Below the pieces are notes generated by a model. That model saw only the letters and a list, made by a program, of their open reading frames with translations, searched no databases and was not told the DNA's origin. From Clostridia bacterium (GTDB taxonomy: Bacteria; Bacillota; Clostridia; Oscillospirales; Acutalibacteraceae), in contig JAFTSH010000001.1 in NCBI GenBank assembly GCA_017467405.1, positions 541,542-605,541 of the forward strand: 64,000 nt of DNA. The letters are read 5' to 3'. Of this stretch, positions 43,893 to 53,252 are shown piece by piece. The translations under genes were made by a program, and so were the position numbers. How positions within the stretch are numbered: position 1 is the first letter of the stretch; each line of letters begins with the position of its first letter.

Positions 43893-46082
43893 TCAATAAC
43901 TGACGTTATTATTGGTTTTGCCTGCAACGTCCATGTTGCCGACGTTGACCTTGCTGCCGGCCTCAACCTCGAAGGTAGGCTGCTGAGCGTAGCAGATGGC
44001 GTTGACACCGCTCAAGGTCGAATTTCCTGTCAGGGTAAAGAGGCGTCCTCCGGTTCTGAGAATTCTCGAGCCCTCAACGTTTTCGAAATAAAGAGAGGAG
44101 TTGTGGAGCTTGACGAAGTTCAGAGCACCGTAATGGAAGTCCTCAATGAGCTGAATGTTCTTGGAGTTTTCAAACGTGAAAAGCGTCATCGTGTAGCAGA
44201 TGTTGTAGTCGATAATGGTATAGGAAGCAGCGGTTTTCTGTCCGCGCATAACCTTTTCGGTATGGAGCCAGTCCTTGAAACGGCTGTCACCTGAACCGGT
44301 ATAACCGAGAGCATATCCGACATTGGTATGTACACCGTGGATGATTCCGTTGTCGGAATTCTTGACCGTAACACCGTCAAACCATACCGTCATAAAGAGT
44401 CTGTCAACGATAAAGTTATCGGAATTCTCGAAAAATACTCCGTTATCGACAGCGGCAAGGGTAACGCTCTTAACGTATGTCTGTTTTCCGACACACTTGA
44501 TGGTATAGGGATATTCCTCTTCGTTTCTCTTGTCGTATTCCGTTTCGGTAACGCCGTTTTCGGGGTAAGTGATCTGGAATCCGACGACACCGGATTTATC
44601 TCCGTTAACGGTTATAAAGTCTTTCTCTTTAGAGTAAGCATAAAGCACGGTGCCGTAGGTTGGAGAAGATGCAGCATAATAGTACGAACCGATCAGCATT
44701 GTACCGGCAGGAACGGTGAGGTTTCCGTCGATCTGGTATTTTCCTGCGGGCACGTAGACGATTCCGCCGCCGTTTTTCTTGGCATCATCAAGAGCCTTTT
44801 GGATCGCGGCCGTCGCATCACTCTTGGCAGTGTTGTCTGCACCGTAGTCTTTAACAACGTTGTAGAGGGTGTTCTTTGCAGGCTTGGGGATAACGGTAGA
44901 ATACTCGTCGCAGGTTTTCTTTTCGCCGCTGAGGGTTACGATCCTGCCTGCCGTTCTTCCGTCCAGAGTAACGTTGTAAAGGTTAACGTCGCCGTTTGAG
45001 GTATTCTGGATAGCAAACTTGTCACCCGAGATCTTGGACTCGGCAAAGTTTGTGCCGTACGATGTACAGGCACCCTCCTCGTAAACACCGTAGTCTGCAT
45101 TGGTGATGTTTACGTTATAGCAGCTTCCGTTCCAGGCGGTGCGGTCGGGCTTCTCACCGTACATACCGTAGGTGTATCCGTCGAGATATATGTCGCTGAA
45201 GCAGTCGCGGTCGGTGTTTTGCACCTTGATGCCGTATGACTCGGTCTTGCGCATGGCGGCTTTGACCTGCTTTTCAGTGGGCGGATTGAAGGACTTATCC
45301 ATCGAAGCCCAGTACTTGGGTGAAAGGTTAAAATCGCTGTAATAGCTGATATCGGCATCGGAGTAGATATAAAGTCCGGTGTTGAGCACACTGCCCTTGA
45401 GGTTGGTGATGGTGTTGAGACCGGTCGAGCCGGTTGTAGGGCTGGTGATTCCGTAATAGGAATTGATTAGGGTCAGGTTTTTGATGGTACGGCAGCTTGC
45501 GCCGTTCTGTGAGTCGACGGTATAGTAGTAATCGATAGGATCGTCGGCCTTCTGCTCGGGATAATAAACAGTAAGTCCGTCGATGGCCGAACTTCCGCAC
45601 AACTGGATAACCGAAAGCAGATCCTTTGCACGTTTATCGGTATATACCCAAAGCATCGTTCCGTAATCAGTACCCTTTACCTTGTCGGGGTCTACGTAAT
45701 CACCCATGAGGGTGGTACAGGGACGTATGACGATTCGCCCCTCAATACGGTAATTTCCGGCGGGAAGATAAACCGTACCGCCCTTCAGTTTGAAGGCAAC
45801 GTAGTCGATTGCGGCCTGAATAGCAGCCGTCGAGTCGGTCTTTCCGGTTGGGTCGGCACCGTACTCCTTGCTTGCAGCGTTAACTTCAGCAACAATGGTA
45901 CGATCGGTGACGTATTTACTGTTAATAACGCTTGCGTTTGAAACAGCCTTTGTAGTTGTGGTGGTCAGCATGGAATATGTTGAGCTTGTATCAGAGACGG
46001 TTTCCGTATCTCCCGTACAGGCCGCAAGCGTGAGGATAAGCGTTACAGCCAGTAAAAGAGACAGAATATTCTTTGCTTTCAT
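43893..46082 (-). CDS. Double beta-helix lipoprotein, array member 2
   Basis: A 729-residue lipoprotein (LAAC, Cys22). Unit 1 starts at YGADPTGKTDSTAAIQ (residues 74-89), unit 2 at YGADNTAKSDATAAIQ (about 411). Between them are blocks common to the inner members: YYPEQKADDPIDYYYT, KYWASMDKSFNPPTEKQV, NTDRDCFSDIYLDGYTYGMY. The C-terminus has DYNICYTMTLF, FHYGALNF (about 646) and VEGSRILRTGGRLFTLTG. The closest relatives are members 3 and 5. Start 46082 (MKAKNILSLL) follows AAGGAG by 7 bases; the 11 codons before it have no ribosome site. Confidence 0.82.
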   Translation of the reverse strand: MKAKNILSLLLAVTLILTLAACTGDTETVSDTSSTYSMLTTTTTKAVSNASVINSKYVTDRTIVAEVNAASKEYGADPTGKTDSTAAIQAAIDYVAFKLKGGTVYLPAGNYRIEGRIVIRPCTTLMGDYVDPDKVKGTDYGTMLWVYTDKRAKDLLSVIQLCGSSAIDGLTVYYPEQKADDPIDYYYTVDSQNGASCRTIKNLTLINSYYGITSPTTGSTGLNTITNLKGSVLNTGLYIYSDADISYYSDFNLSPKYWASMDKSFNPPTEKQVKAAMRKTESYGIKVQNTDRDCFSDIYLDGYTYGMYGEKPDRTAWNGSCYNVNITNADYGVYEEGACTSYGTNFAESKISGDKFAIQNTSNGDVNLYNVTLDGRTAGRIVTLSGEKKTCDEYSTVIPKPAKNTLYNVVKDYGADNTAKSDATAAIQKALDDAKKNGGGIVYVPAGKYQIDGNLTVPAGTMLIGSYYYAASSPTYGTVLYAYSKEKDFITVNGDKSGVVGFQITYPENGVTETEYDKRNEEEYPYTIKCVGKQTYVKSVTLAAVDNGVFFENSDNFIVDRLFMTVWFDGVTVKNSDNGIIHGVHTNVGYALGYTGSGDSRFKDWLHTEKVMRGQKTAASYTIIDYNICYTMTLFTFENSKNIQLIEDFHYGALNFVKLHNSSLYFENVEGSRILRTGGRLFTLTGNSTLSGVNAICYAQQPTFEVEAGSKVNVGNMDVAGKTNNNVSY

Positions 46083-46120
46083 AAGAAAACTCCTTCCGAT
46101 TTTATATTTTGACAAATAAT

Positions 46121-46149
46121 ATATTACATTACTGAAATCAAATATTCAA
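46121..46149 (-). promoter_or_regulatory. Promoter of array member 2
   Basis: Minus strand: TTGAAT (46149-46144), 17 bases, TAATAT (46126-46121). Confidence 0.72.
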
Positions 46150-46186
46150 CGGCTTTTTTGTGACGTTGTCTGCTTTTTTGTTATAA

Positions 46187-46220
46187 AAAAGACATTTCCC
46201 GCGGTAGGGAAATGTCTTTT
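46187..46220 (-). terminator. Terminator of array member 3
   Basis: 14-base stem: AAAAGACATTTCCC (46187-46200) with 46207-46220, loop GCGGTA; the A-run from 46185 gives the U-tract. Confidence 0.85.
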
Positions 46221-46229
46221 TGCTTGAGA

Positions 46230-48416
46230 TCAATAGGTTTTGACGTGGTTCTGCTGTCCGGCGATATCCATGTTACCGATGTTTACCGTGCTTCCGGACT
46301 CAACTTCAAAGGCGGGCTGGTTTGCGTAGCATATTGCGTTAACACCGCTCAAGGTCGAATTTCCCGTCAGGGTAAAGAGGCGTCCGCCGGATCTTATGAT
46401 TCTGGAGCCTTCAATGTTTTCGAAGTAAAGCGAAGAGTTGTTCATCTTAAGGAAGTTCAGAGCACCGTAGTGGAAATCCTCAATAAGCTGAATGTTCTTG
46501 CAGTTGTCCAGAGTGAAAAGGGTCATGGTGTAGCAAATGTTATAGTCGAGCATAACGTATGCAGTTGCCGTCTCCTGACCGTTTATAACCTTTCCGGTAT
46601 TAAGCCAGTTTCTGAAACGGCCGTCGCCCGAAGAATTGTAGCTGGTGGCGTAACCGACGTTGGTGTGAACTCCGTGAATGATTCCGTTGTCGGAATTCTT
46701 AACGGTTACACCGTCAAACCATACCGTCATAAAGAGTCGGTCGATAATAAAGTTGTCGGAATTCTCAAATACAACGCCGTTATCGGTAGCGGCAAGGGTA
46801 ACGCTCTTAACGTAGGTCTGTTTTCCGACGCATTTGATGGCGGCGGGATACTCTTTCTCGTTGCGTTTTTCATATTCGTCTTCCGTAATACCGTTTTCGG
46901 GATAGCAGACTGCGATACCTACGACGCCCGACTTATCACCGTTTACGGTTATAAACTCCTTGCTCTTGGAGTAGGCGTAGAGAACTGAGCTGTTGTTGGG
47001 GGCGCTCGATGCGTAGTAGAAAGCGCCGAGCAGCATCGTACCGGCAGGAACTGTGAGTGTTCCGTCAATCTGGTATTTTCCTGCGGGGACGTAGACGATT
47101 CCACCCTTGTTTGCCTTTGCGTCGTCAAGAGCCTTCTGTACAGCGGCCGTTGCATCACTCTTGGCGGTGTTGTCTGCGCCGTAGTCCTTGACAACGTTGT
47201 AGAGGGTGTTCTTTGCGGGCTTGGGGATAACGGTAGAGTATTCGTCACAGATTTTCTTTTCGCCGTTGAGGGTTACGATTCTGCCTGCTGTTCTTCCGTC
47301 CAGAGTAACGTTATAAAGGTTAACGTCGCCGTCCGAAACGTTCTGAATAGCAAACTTACTTCCCGAGATTTTGGACTCGGCAAAGTTGGTGCCGTAAGCG
47401 GTGCAGGCACCCTCCTCGTAAATTCCGACCTCGGTGTTGGTAATGTTTACGTTGTAGCAGCTTCCGTTCCAGGCGGTACGTTCGGGTTTTTCACCGTACA
47501 TACCGTATGTGAAGCCGTCGAGGTAAATATCGCTGAAGCAGTCGCGGTCGGTATTCTGAACCTTGATTCCGTAAGAGTTGGTCTTGCGCATTGCAGATCT
47601 GACCTGCTTTTCGGTAGGCGGATTGAAGGACTTATCCATCGAAGCCCAGTACTTGGGCGAAAGGTTGAAATCGCTGTAATAGCTTATGTCCGCGTCGTTC
47701 TGCACGTAAAGTCCCGTGTTGAGAACGGTGCCCTTGACGTTGGTCATAGTGTTGAGTCCGCTGGCACTGCCCAAGGGATTTGTAATTCCGCAGTATGAAT
47801 TGATGAGGGTAAGATTTTTGATGGTACGGCAAACGGAAGCCTGCGAGTCGATGGTATAGTAGTAATCAATAGGATCGTCAGCCTTCTGCTCGGGATAATA
47901 GATGGTAAGGCCGTCGATAGCCGAGCTGCTCGTCATTTGAATAACCGAAAGCAGATCCTTTGCACGTTTGTCGGTGTATACCCAAAGCATCGTTCCGTAA
48001 TCGGTACCCTTTACCTTGTCGGGATCAACGTAATCACCCATAAGAGTGGTGCCGGGACGCACGACGATTCTTCCTTCAATACGGTAATTTCCGGCGGGAA
48101 GATAAACCGTGCCGCCCTTGAGCCTGAAGGCAACGTAGTCAATAGCTGCCTGAATGGCGGCAGTCGAGTCGGTCTTTCCGGTAGGATCAGCACCGTACTC
48201 CTTGCTGGTAGCATCGATCTCGGCAACGATAACCCGATCGGTGCGGTATTTGCTTTCAACAACAAAGGCATTTGAAACGCTTTTTGAAGTGTTTGTTGTA
48301 AGCATAGAGTACGTTGAGCTTGTGTCTGAAACGGTATCGGTTTCTCCGCCGCAGGCCGCAAGCATCAGCATAAGAGCAATAGCTAGCAAAAGAGACAGAA
48401 CCCTGTTTGTTTTCAT
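46230..48416 (-). CDS. Double beta-helix lipoprotein, array member 3
   Basis: A 728-residue lipoprotein (LAAC, Cys22), nearly colinear with member 2: same unit starts (YGADPTGKTDSTAAIQ and YGADNTAKSDATAAVQ), same inner blocks including YGTMLWVYTDKRAKDLLSVI, and the same C-terminal FHYGALNF and FTLTGNSTLSGVNAICYA. Differences are scattered, plus a changed end (IAGQQNHVKTY). AAAGGAG lies 7 bases before ATG 48416. Long identical DNA runs with members 2 and 5 suggest recent duplication or gene conversion. Confidence 0.82.
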   Translation of the reverse strand: MKTNRVLSLLLAIALMLMLAACGGETDTVSDTSSTYSMLTTNTSKSVSNAFVVESKYRTDRVIVAEIDATSKEYGADPTGKTDSTAAIQAAIDYVAFRLKGGTVYLPAGNYRIEGRIVVRPGTTLMGDYVDPDKVKGTDYGTMLWVYTDKRAKDLLSVIQMTSSSAIDGLTIYYPEQKADDPIDYYYTIDSQASVCRTIKNLTLINSYCGITNPLGSASGLNTMTNVKGTVLNTGLYVQNDADISYYSDFNLSPKYWASMDKSFNPPTEKQVRSAMRKTNSYGIKVQNTDRDCFSDIYLDGFTYGMYGEKPERTAWNGSCYNVNITNTEVGIYEEGACTAYGTNFAESKISGSKFAIQNVSDGDVNLYNVTLDGRTAGRIVTLNGEKKICDEYSTVIPKPAKNTLYNVVKDYGADNTAKSDATAAVQKALDDAKANKGGIVYVPAGKYQIDGTLTVPAGTMLLGAFYYASSAPNNSSVLYAYSKSKEFITVNGDKSGVVGIAVCYPENGITEDEYEKRNEKEYPAAIKCVGKQTYVKSVTLAATDNGVVFENSDNFIIDRLFMTVWFDGVTVKNSDNGIIHGVHTNVGYATSYNSSGDGRFRNWLNTGKVINGQETATAYVMLDYNICYTMTLFTLDNCKNIQLIEDFHYGALNFLKMNNSSLYFENIEGSRIIRSGGRLFTLTGNSTLSGVNAICYANQPAFEVESGSTVNIGNMDIAGQQNHVKTY

Positions 48417-48461
48417 AAATAAACTCCTTTCGCTTTTGAATATTTGAGATTGTTGCTTACT

Positions 48462-48490
48462 ATATTACACCACTCGCGTTAAATATTCAA
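48462..48490 (-). promoter_or_regulatory. Promoter of array member 3
   Basis: Minus strand: TTGAAT (48490-48485), 17 bases, TAATAT (48467-48462), the same hexamers as member 2. Confidence 0.72.
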
Positions 48491-48527
48491 CAGAATTTTG
48501 TGATACCGTATGCTTTTTTACAAAAAA

Positions 48528-48561
48528 CAAAGTCTTTTCCCGAGGAGGAGAAAAGACTTTG
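48528..48561 (-). terminator. Terminator of array member 4
   Basis: Perfect 12-base stem CAAAGTCTTTTC (48528-48539) with 48550-48561; upstream A-run gives the U-tract. Confidence 0.83.
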
Positions 48562-48576
48562 CGATTGTGTTTTGAA

Positions 48577-50775
48577 TCAGTTTGTTGCCACGTGGTTGTC
48601 GGTGCCTGCAACGTCCATATTGGCAATATAGAGCTTGCTGCCCGCCTCAACGCTGTGCGTGGGCTTGATGTTTCCGTAGCACAGAGCGTTGACGCCCGTT
48701 ACGGAGGAGTTGCCCGTGAGGGTGAAGAATCTTCCTCCGTCCTTGATGATTCTTGCAGCTTCAATGTTTTCAAAATACAGCGAAGAGTTATTCAGCTTTG
48801 CGTAGTTGTATGCGCCGTAGTGGAAGTTTTGAATAAGCTGAATATTCTTGGAATTCTCAAAGGTGAGCAGGGTAAGGGTGTAGCAGATATTGTAGTCAAG
48901 CTTTGCGTATTGGAAAACAACCTTTTGACCGTCAATTTGAACCTCTCCGCTCATAAGCCAGTCAGAAAAGCGTTTGTTGGTCAGTCCGTGAGTAAAGCCG
49001 ACGTTGGTAAGTATTCCGTAGATATAACCGTTGTCGGAATTTTTAACCGTAACACCCTCATACCAAGCCGTCATAAACAGACGGTTAAGAATAAAATTAT
49101 CGGCGTTTTCAAACAACACACCTTTTGAGGTGGCCGAAATGCAAAGGTTGGTGACGTAGGTTTTTTCTGCGGTGCATTTAACGGTGTAGGGATAGTCGTT
49201 TTTAACGCGTTCGGTATAGTTGGTCTTGGTAATACCGTTTTCGGGATATGCAATGTTAAGACCTACTACACCGGCGTTCTTTCCGTTGACGGTAATAAGC
49301 TCCTTATCCTTGGAGTATGCGTAGATCATAGTACCGTAGTTGGGAATGAAAGCACAGTTCATGTATGAACCGAGCAGCATGGTTCCTTCGTATACCGTGA
49401 GGGAGCCGTCAAGCTGGTATTCTCCGCCGGGCAGATAAACTATTCCGCCACCGCTTGACTTTGCGTCGTCAAGAGCCTTCTGTATAGCGGCCGTTGCATC
49501 GCTCTCGGCGGTGTTGTCTGCACCGTATCCGGTAACTGCGTTGAAAATCTTTTTTGAGCCGGGGAGGGGAGTTTTGGAAGAGTATTTATCACGGATCATC
49601 TTTTCTCCCGTGAGCTCGATGATTTTTCCTTCGGTTTTTCCGTTGACCTTGGTGTTATAAAGATTGACGACACCGGAGGCCTGAACGGATTTGTTCTGAA
49701 TAGCATACTTGCTGCCCGAGATGCTTGACTCCGAAAAGTTTGCTCCGTAGGCAGTGCTTGCCGCAAGTGAATAGATTCCTACCTCTGCATTTTTGATGGT
49801 AAAGTTGTGGTAGCTTCCGTTCCACTCGGAGCGAACAGCCTCGTCACTGTAAATGCCGTAGGTGAAACCGTCAAGAGTGCAGTCGCTGAAGCAGGCGCGG
49901 TCGGTGTCACGCACGTACAGTCCGCAGGACTTGCTCTTGCGCATGGACGCCCTGACCTTGTCTTCCGAGGGAGGATTGAAGGACTTATCCATCGATGCCC
50001 AGTACTTGGGAGAGAAGGTTATTTTGTCATAATAAGCAATGTCGGCGTTGGAGTATATGTATAATCCTGCCTTGAGAGCGGTGCCCTTCACGTTGTCGAA
50101 GGTTTCACAGGCGGTTATACTGTCGATGGGACTCGCGATACCCATATACGAGTTAAGAAGGGTGACGTTTTTGACGGTACGGGAGCTCGCGGAGTTTTGT
50201 GAATCGATGGTATAATAGTAGTCGATGGGATCGTCAGCGTTCTGCTCAGGATAGTAAACGGTAATGCCCTCGACCGCAGAGCCTCCGTACATCGAAATGA
50301 CTGAAAGTCCGTTCGATGCTCTCTTGTCAGTATATACGTGCAGCATCGTACCGTAGTCGGTACCCTTTACCTTATCGGGATCGACGTAGTCGCCGATGAG
50401 AGTAACGCCCGTGCGTACGATTATTCTTCCTTCGACGCGGTAGTTTCCGACGGGCAGATAAACGGTACCGCCTTTGAGTTGGAACGCGACGTGGTCAATG
50501 GCTAATTGAATGGCAGAAGTTGAGTCGGTCTTTCCGGTGGGATCTGCACCGTAATCCTTTGCAGCGTCGACTTCGGCAACGATAACGCGATCTGTATAAT
50601 ATTTGCTTTCTACAACGAAGGCTTTCGAAACGGCAGCTCCTGTGTTGAGAGAAGAACCTGAATTTGTCGCGCTCGACGTTGCATTCTGTTCACTTTGTCC
50701 GTCACCCGCACAGGCGACAAGCGAAAGCAACAGAATTGCGGACAATATGAGCGCAATGATTTTTCTGAGCTTCAT
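48577..50775 (-). CDS. Double beta-helix lipoprotein, array member 4
   Basis: A 732-residue lipoprotein (LVAC, Cys22). Unit 1 begins YGADPTGKTDSTSAIQ and unit 2 YGADNTAESDATAAIQ. It shares SPKYWASMDKSFNPPSE and FHYGAYNY (Leu to Tyr in the usually invariant FHYGAL) and ends MDVAGTDNHVATN. More diverged from members 2, 3 and 5 than these are from each other: SSRTVKNVTLLNSYMGI and a KSCGLYVRDTDRACFSD block replace the common forms. ATG 50775 follows AAAGGATGG. It has its own promoter with a full TTGACA. Confidence 0.82.
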   Translation of the reverse strand: MKLRKIIALILSAILLLSLVACAGDGQSEQNATSSATNSGSSLNTGAAVSKAFVVESKYYTDRVIVAEVDAAKDYGADPTGKTDSTSAIQLAIDHVAFQLKGGTVYLPVGNYRVEGRIIVRTGVTLIGDYVDPDKVKGTDYGTMLHVYTDKRASNGLSVISMYGGSAVEGITVYYPEQNADDPIDYYYTIDSQNSASSRTVKNVTLLNSYMGIASPIDSITACETFDNVKGTALKAGLYIYSNADIAYYDKITFSPKYWASMDKSFNPPSEDKVRASMRKSKSCGLYVRDTDRACFSDCTLDGFTYGIYSDEAVRSEWNGSYHNFTIKNAEVGIYSLAASTAYGANFSESSISGSKYAIQNKSVQASGVVNLYNTKVNGKTEGKIIELTGEKMIRDKYSSKTPLPGSKKIFNAVTGYGADNTAESDATAAIQKALDDAKSSGGGIVYLPGGEYQLDGSLTVYEGTMLLGSYMNCAFIPNYGTMIYAYSKDKELITVNGKNAGVVGLNIAYPENGITKTNYTERVKNDYPYTVKCTAEKTYVTNLCISATSKGVLFENADNFILNRLFMTAWYEGVTVKNSDNGYIYGILTNVGFTHGLTNKRFSDWLMSGEVQIDGQKVVFQYAKLDYNICYTLTLLTFENSKNIQLIQNFHYGAYNYAKLNNSSLYFENIEAARIIKDGGRFFTLTGNSSVTGVNALCYGNIKPTHSVEAGSKLYIANMDVAGTDNHVATN

Positions 50776-50842
50776 AAAACCATCCTTTCATATCTGTCGC
50801 ACTTACCGGAGCAGTCGATAAGCGCAAACGATTACACAAGGT

Positions 50843-50871
50843 ATATTATCATACCGAGAATTTAATGTCAA
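50843..50871 (-). promoter_or_regulatory. Promoter of array member 4
   Basis: Minus strand: TTGACA (50871-50866), 17 bases, TAATAT (50848-50843). Confidence 0.75.
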
Positions 50872-50906
50872 TTAATTTTTACAGACCTACCTTTTGTTTT
50901 TTAAGA

Positions 50907-50937
50907 AAAACCCTCGACTTTTTCAATCGAGGGTTTT
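50907..50937 (-). terminator. Terminator of array member 5
   Basis: Perfect 11-base stem AAAACCCTCGA (50907-50917) with 50927-50937. Confidence 0.85.
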
Positions 50938-50941
50938 GAGA

Positions 50942-53122
50942 TCAATAATTGATGTTCTGGTTGGTGGTATTGGCAATATCCATATTTCCTATGGTAACCT
51001 TGCTTCCGGCCTCAACCTCAAAAGCGGGCTGTGTTCTGTAGCAGATCGCGTTGACACCCTTGAGGGTGGAGTTTCCGGTCAGAGTGAAGAAACGTCCTCC
51101 CGTTCTGAGAATTCTGGAGCCCTCTACGTTTTCAAAGTAAACCGAGGAATTGTTCATCTTAAGGAAATTAAGCGCACCGTAGTGGAAATTCTCGATAAGC
51201 TGGATGTTCTTGGCGTTGTCAAGTACGAAGAGAGACATGGTGTAGCAGATATTATAATCTATCATCGTATAGCTGGCGTTGGTTTTTTCTCCGCGCATAA
51301 CCTTGTCGCTGCTGAGCCATTCTCTGAAACGGCTGTCGCCCGAGCCTCTGAACTCTCCTACGGGGCCGACGTTGGTGTGCACGCCGTAGATGATTCCGTT
51401 ATTGGAGTTTTTCACGGTAACGCCTTCGTGCCATACAGTCATAAAGAGTCGGTCAAGGATGAAGTTATCCGAGTTTTCAAAGAGGACACCCTTTCCGGTA
51501 GCAGCAAGGGTAATGTTCTTGACGTAGGTCTGCTTTCCGACACACTTGATGGTATGGGGGTATTCGTTGGTTCTGTGTTCCTCGTAGTTGGTTTCGGTGA
51601 TACCGTTTTCGGGATAGCAGACCGAGATACCGACGACGCCTGACTTATCACCGTTTACGGTTATAAACTCCTTGCTCTTGGAGTAGGCGTAGAGAACCGA
51701 GCTGTTGTTGGGAGAGGTCGACGTGTAGTAGTAAGCGCCGAGCAGCATTGTACCGGCAGGAACGGTGATGGTTCCGTCGAGATGATACTTTCCGGCGGGA
51801 AGATAGACTATTCCGCCCTTATTTGCCTTGGCGTCGTCGAGAGCCTTCTGTATAGCGGCCGTTGCATCGCTCTTGGCGGTGTTGTCTGCACCGTAGTCCT
51901 TGACTACGTTGAAGAGCTTGTTGCTTGCCGGCTTCGGAACAACGGTAGAATACTCGTCACAGGTCATCTTTTCGCCGGTAAGGGTTACGATTCTGCCGGA
52001 CGTTTTGCCGCTCAGGGTAACGTTGTAAAGGTTAACGTCGCCGTCCGAAACGTTCTGGATAGCAAACTTGCTTCCCGAGATCTTGGACTCTGAAAAGTTA
52101 GTGCCGTAAGCTCCGCAGGCACCTTCCTCGTAAACTCCGACCTCGGCGTTGGTGATGTTTACGTTGTAGCAGCTTCCGTTCCATGCGGTACGGCTGGGTT
52201 TTTCGCCGTACATACCGTAGGTGTAGCCGTCAAGGTAAATATCACTGAAGCAGTCACGGTCGGTGTTCTGAACCTTGATTCCGTAAGAGTCGGTCTTGCG
52301 CATTGCGGACCTGATCTGCTTTTCGGTGGGAGGATTGAAGGACTTATCCATCGAAGCCCAGTACTTGGGTGAAAGATTGAAATCGCTGTAGTAGCTGATA
52401 TCGGAATCGTTAGGCACGTAAAGTCCAGTGTTGAGAACGCTGCCCTTGACGTTGGCAACGGTGCTGCGGTTGGCGGATGCGGGAATTGCAATACCGAGAT
52501 AAGAGTTTATCAGGGTAACGTTTTTGATTGTGCGTCCGCCGCCGTTTTGAGAGTCGATGGTATAGTAGTAATCAATAGGATCGTCGGACTTCTGCTCAGG
52601 ATAGTAGATGGTAATTCCGTCGATGGCTGAGCTGCCGGTTGTCTGGATGACCGAAAGCATATCGCTTGAACGCTTGTCGGTATATGCCCACAGCATCGTT
52701 CCGTAATCGGTACCCTTTACCTTGTCAGGATCAACGTAATCACCGAGCAGGGTAGTGCCGGGACGTACGATAATTCTGCCCTCTATACGGTAATTACCGG
52801 CGGGAAGATAAACGGTGCCGCCCTTGAGCTTAAAGGAAACGTAGTCGATGGCAGCCTGAATGGCGGCAGTCGAGTCGGTCTTTCCGGTGGGATCTGCACC
52901 GTAGGCGGGATCGGTGGCCGTTACCTCAGCAACCATAACACGGTCGGTGATGTATTCGCTGTCGATAACGTAGGCATTGGAAACAGCCTTTTGTGTCGAT
53001 GACGACAAGGTAGGAGCCGAAGATTCATTTACCGAAGAAGCATCTTCGTTGCCGCCACACGCAGTGAGGGCGAAGATGAGAAAAACGGAGAGAATCAGGG
53101 CAATAAGCCTTTTTGCTTTCAT
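50942..53122 (-). CDS. Double beta-helix lipoprotein, array member 5
   Basis: A 726-residue lipoprotein (LTAC, Cys22) of the member 2/3 type: YGADPTGKTDSTAAIQ and YGADNTAKSDATAAIQ unit starts, YYPEQKSDDPIDYYYT, FHYGALNF, GGRFFTLTGNSTLKGV. Start 53122 (MKAKRLIALI) is chosen because GAGAGG lies 9 bases before it; an upstream in-frame TTG at 53131 is in that spacer. The mRNA leader can form a hairpin at its very 5' end (53154-53182). Confidence 0.82.
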   Translation of the reverse strand: MKAKRLIALILSVFLIFALTACGGNEDASSVNESSAPTLSSSTQKAVSNAYVIDSEYITDRVMVAEVTATDPAYGADPTGKTDSTAAIQAAIDYVSFKLKGGTVYLPAGNYRIEGRIIVRPGTTLLGDYVDPDKVKGTDYGTMLWAYTDKRSSDMLSVIQTTGSSAIDGITIYYPEQKSDDPIDYYYTIDSQNGGGRTIKNVTLINSYLGIAIPASANRSTVANVKGSVLNTGLYVPNDSDISYYSDFNLSPKYWASMDKSFNPPTEKQIRSAMRKTDSYGIKVQNTDRDCFSDIYLDGYTYGMYGEKPSRTAWNGSCYNVNITNAEVGVYEEGACGAYGTNFSESKISGSKFAIQNVSDGDVNLYNVTLSGKTSGRIVTLTGEKMTCDEYSTVVPKPASNKLFNVVKDYGADNTAKSDATAAIQKALDDAKANKGGIVYLPAGKYHLDGTITVPAGTMLLGAYYYTSTSPNNSSVLYAYSKSKEFITVNGDKSGVVGISVCYPENGITETNYEEHRTNEYPHTIKCVGKQTYVKNITLAATGKGVLFENSDNFILDRLFMTVWHEGVTVKNSNNGIIYGVHTNVGPVGEFRGSGDSRFREWLSSDKVMRGEKTNASYTMIDYNICYTMSLFVLDNAKNIQLIENFHYGALNFLKMNNSSVYFENVEGSRILRTGGRFFTLTGNSTLKGVNAICYRTQPAFEVEAGSKVTIGNMDIANTTNQNINY

Positions 53123-53153
53123 TACTAACAACCTCTCATTTCGATTAATAACA

Positions 53154-53182
53154 CGGTCGATGTACTAAAAAGCAATCGACCG
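53154..53182 (-). promoter_or_regulatory. 5'-terminal mRNA hairpin of array member 5
   Basis: Perfect 8-base inverted repeat CGGTCGAT (53154-53161) and ATCGACCG (53175-53182), loop 13. It starts about where transcription should begin (6-7 bases past the -10), so the mRNA would open with a stem-loop. It has no U-tract, so it is not a convincing terminator for member 6. Confidence 0.5.
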
Positions 53183-53187
53183 TATCT

Positions 53188-53216
53188 AAAATAACATACC
53201 GAAGGAAAAAATTCAA
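53188..53216 (-). promoter_or_regulatory. Promoter of array member 5
   Basis: Minus strand: TTGAAT (53216-53211), 17 bases, TATTTT (53193-53188). Confidence 0.68.
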
Positions 53217-53252
53217 CAGAAAACAGCGAATAACACGAAACAAATCTTCTAA

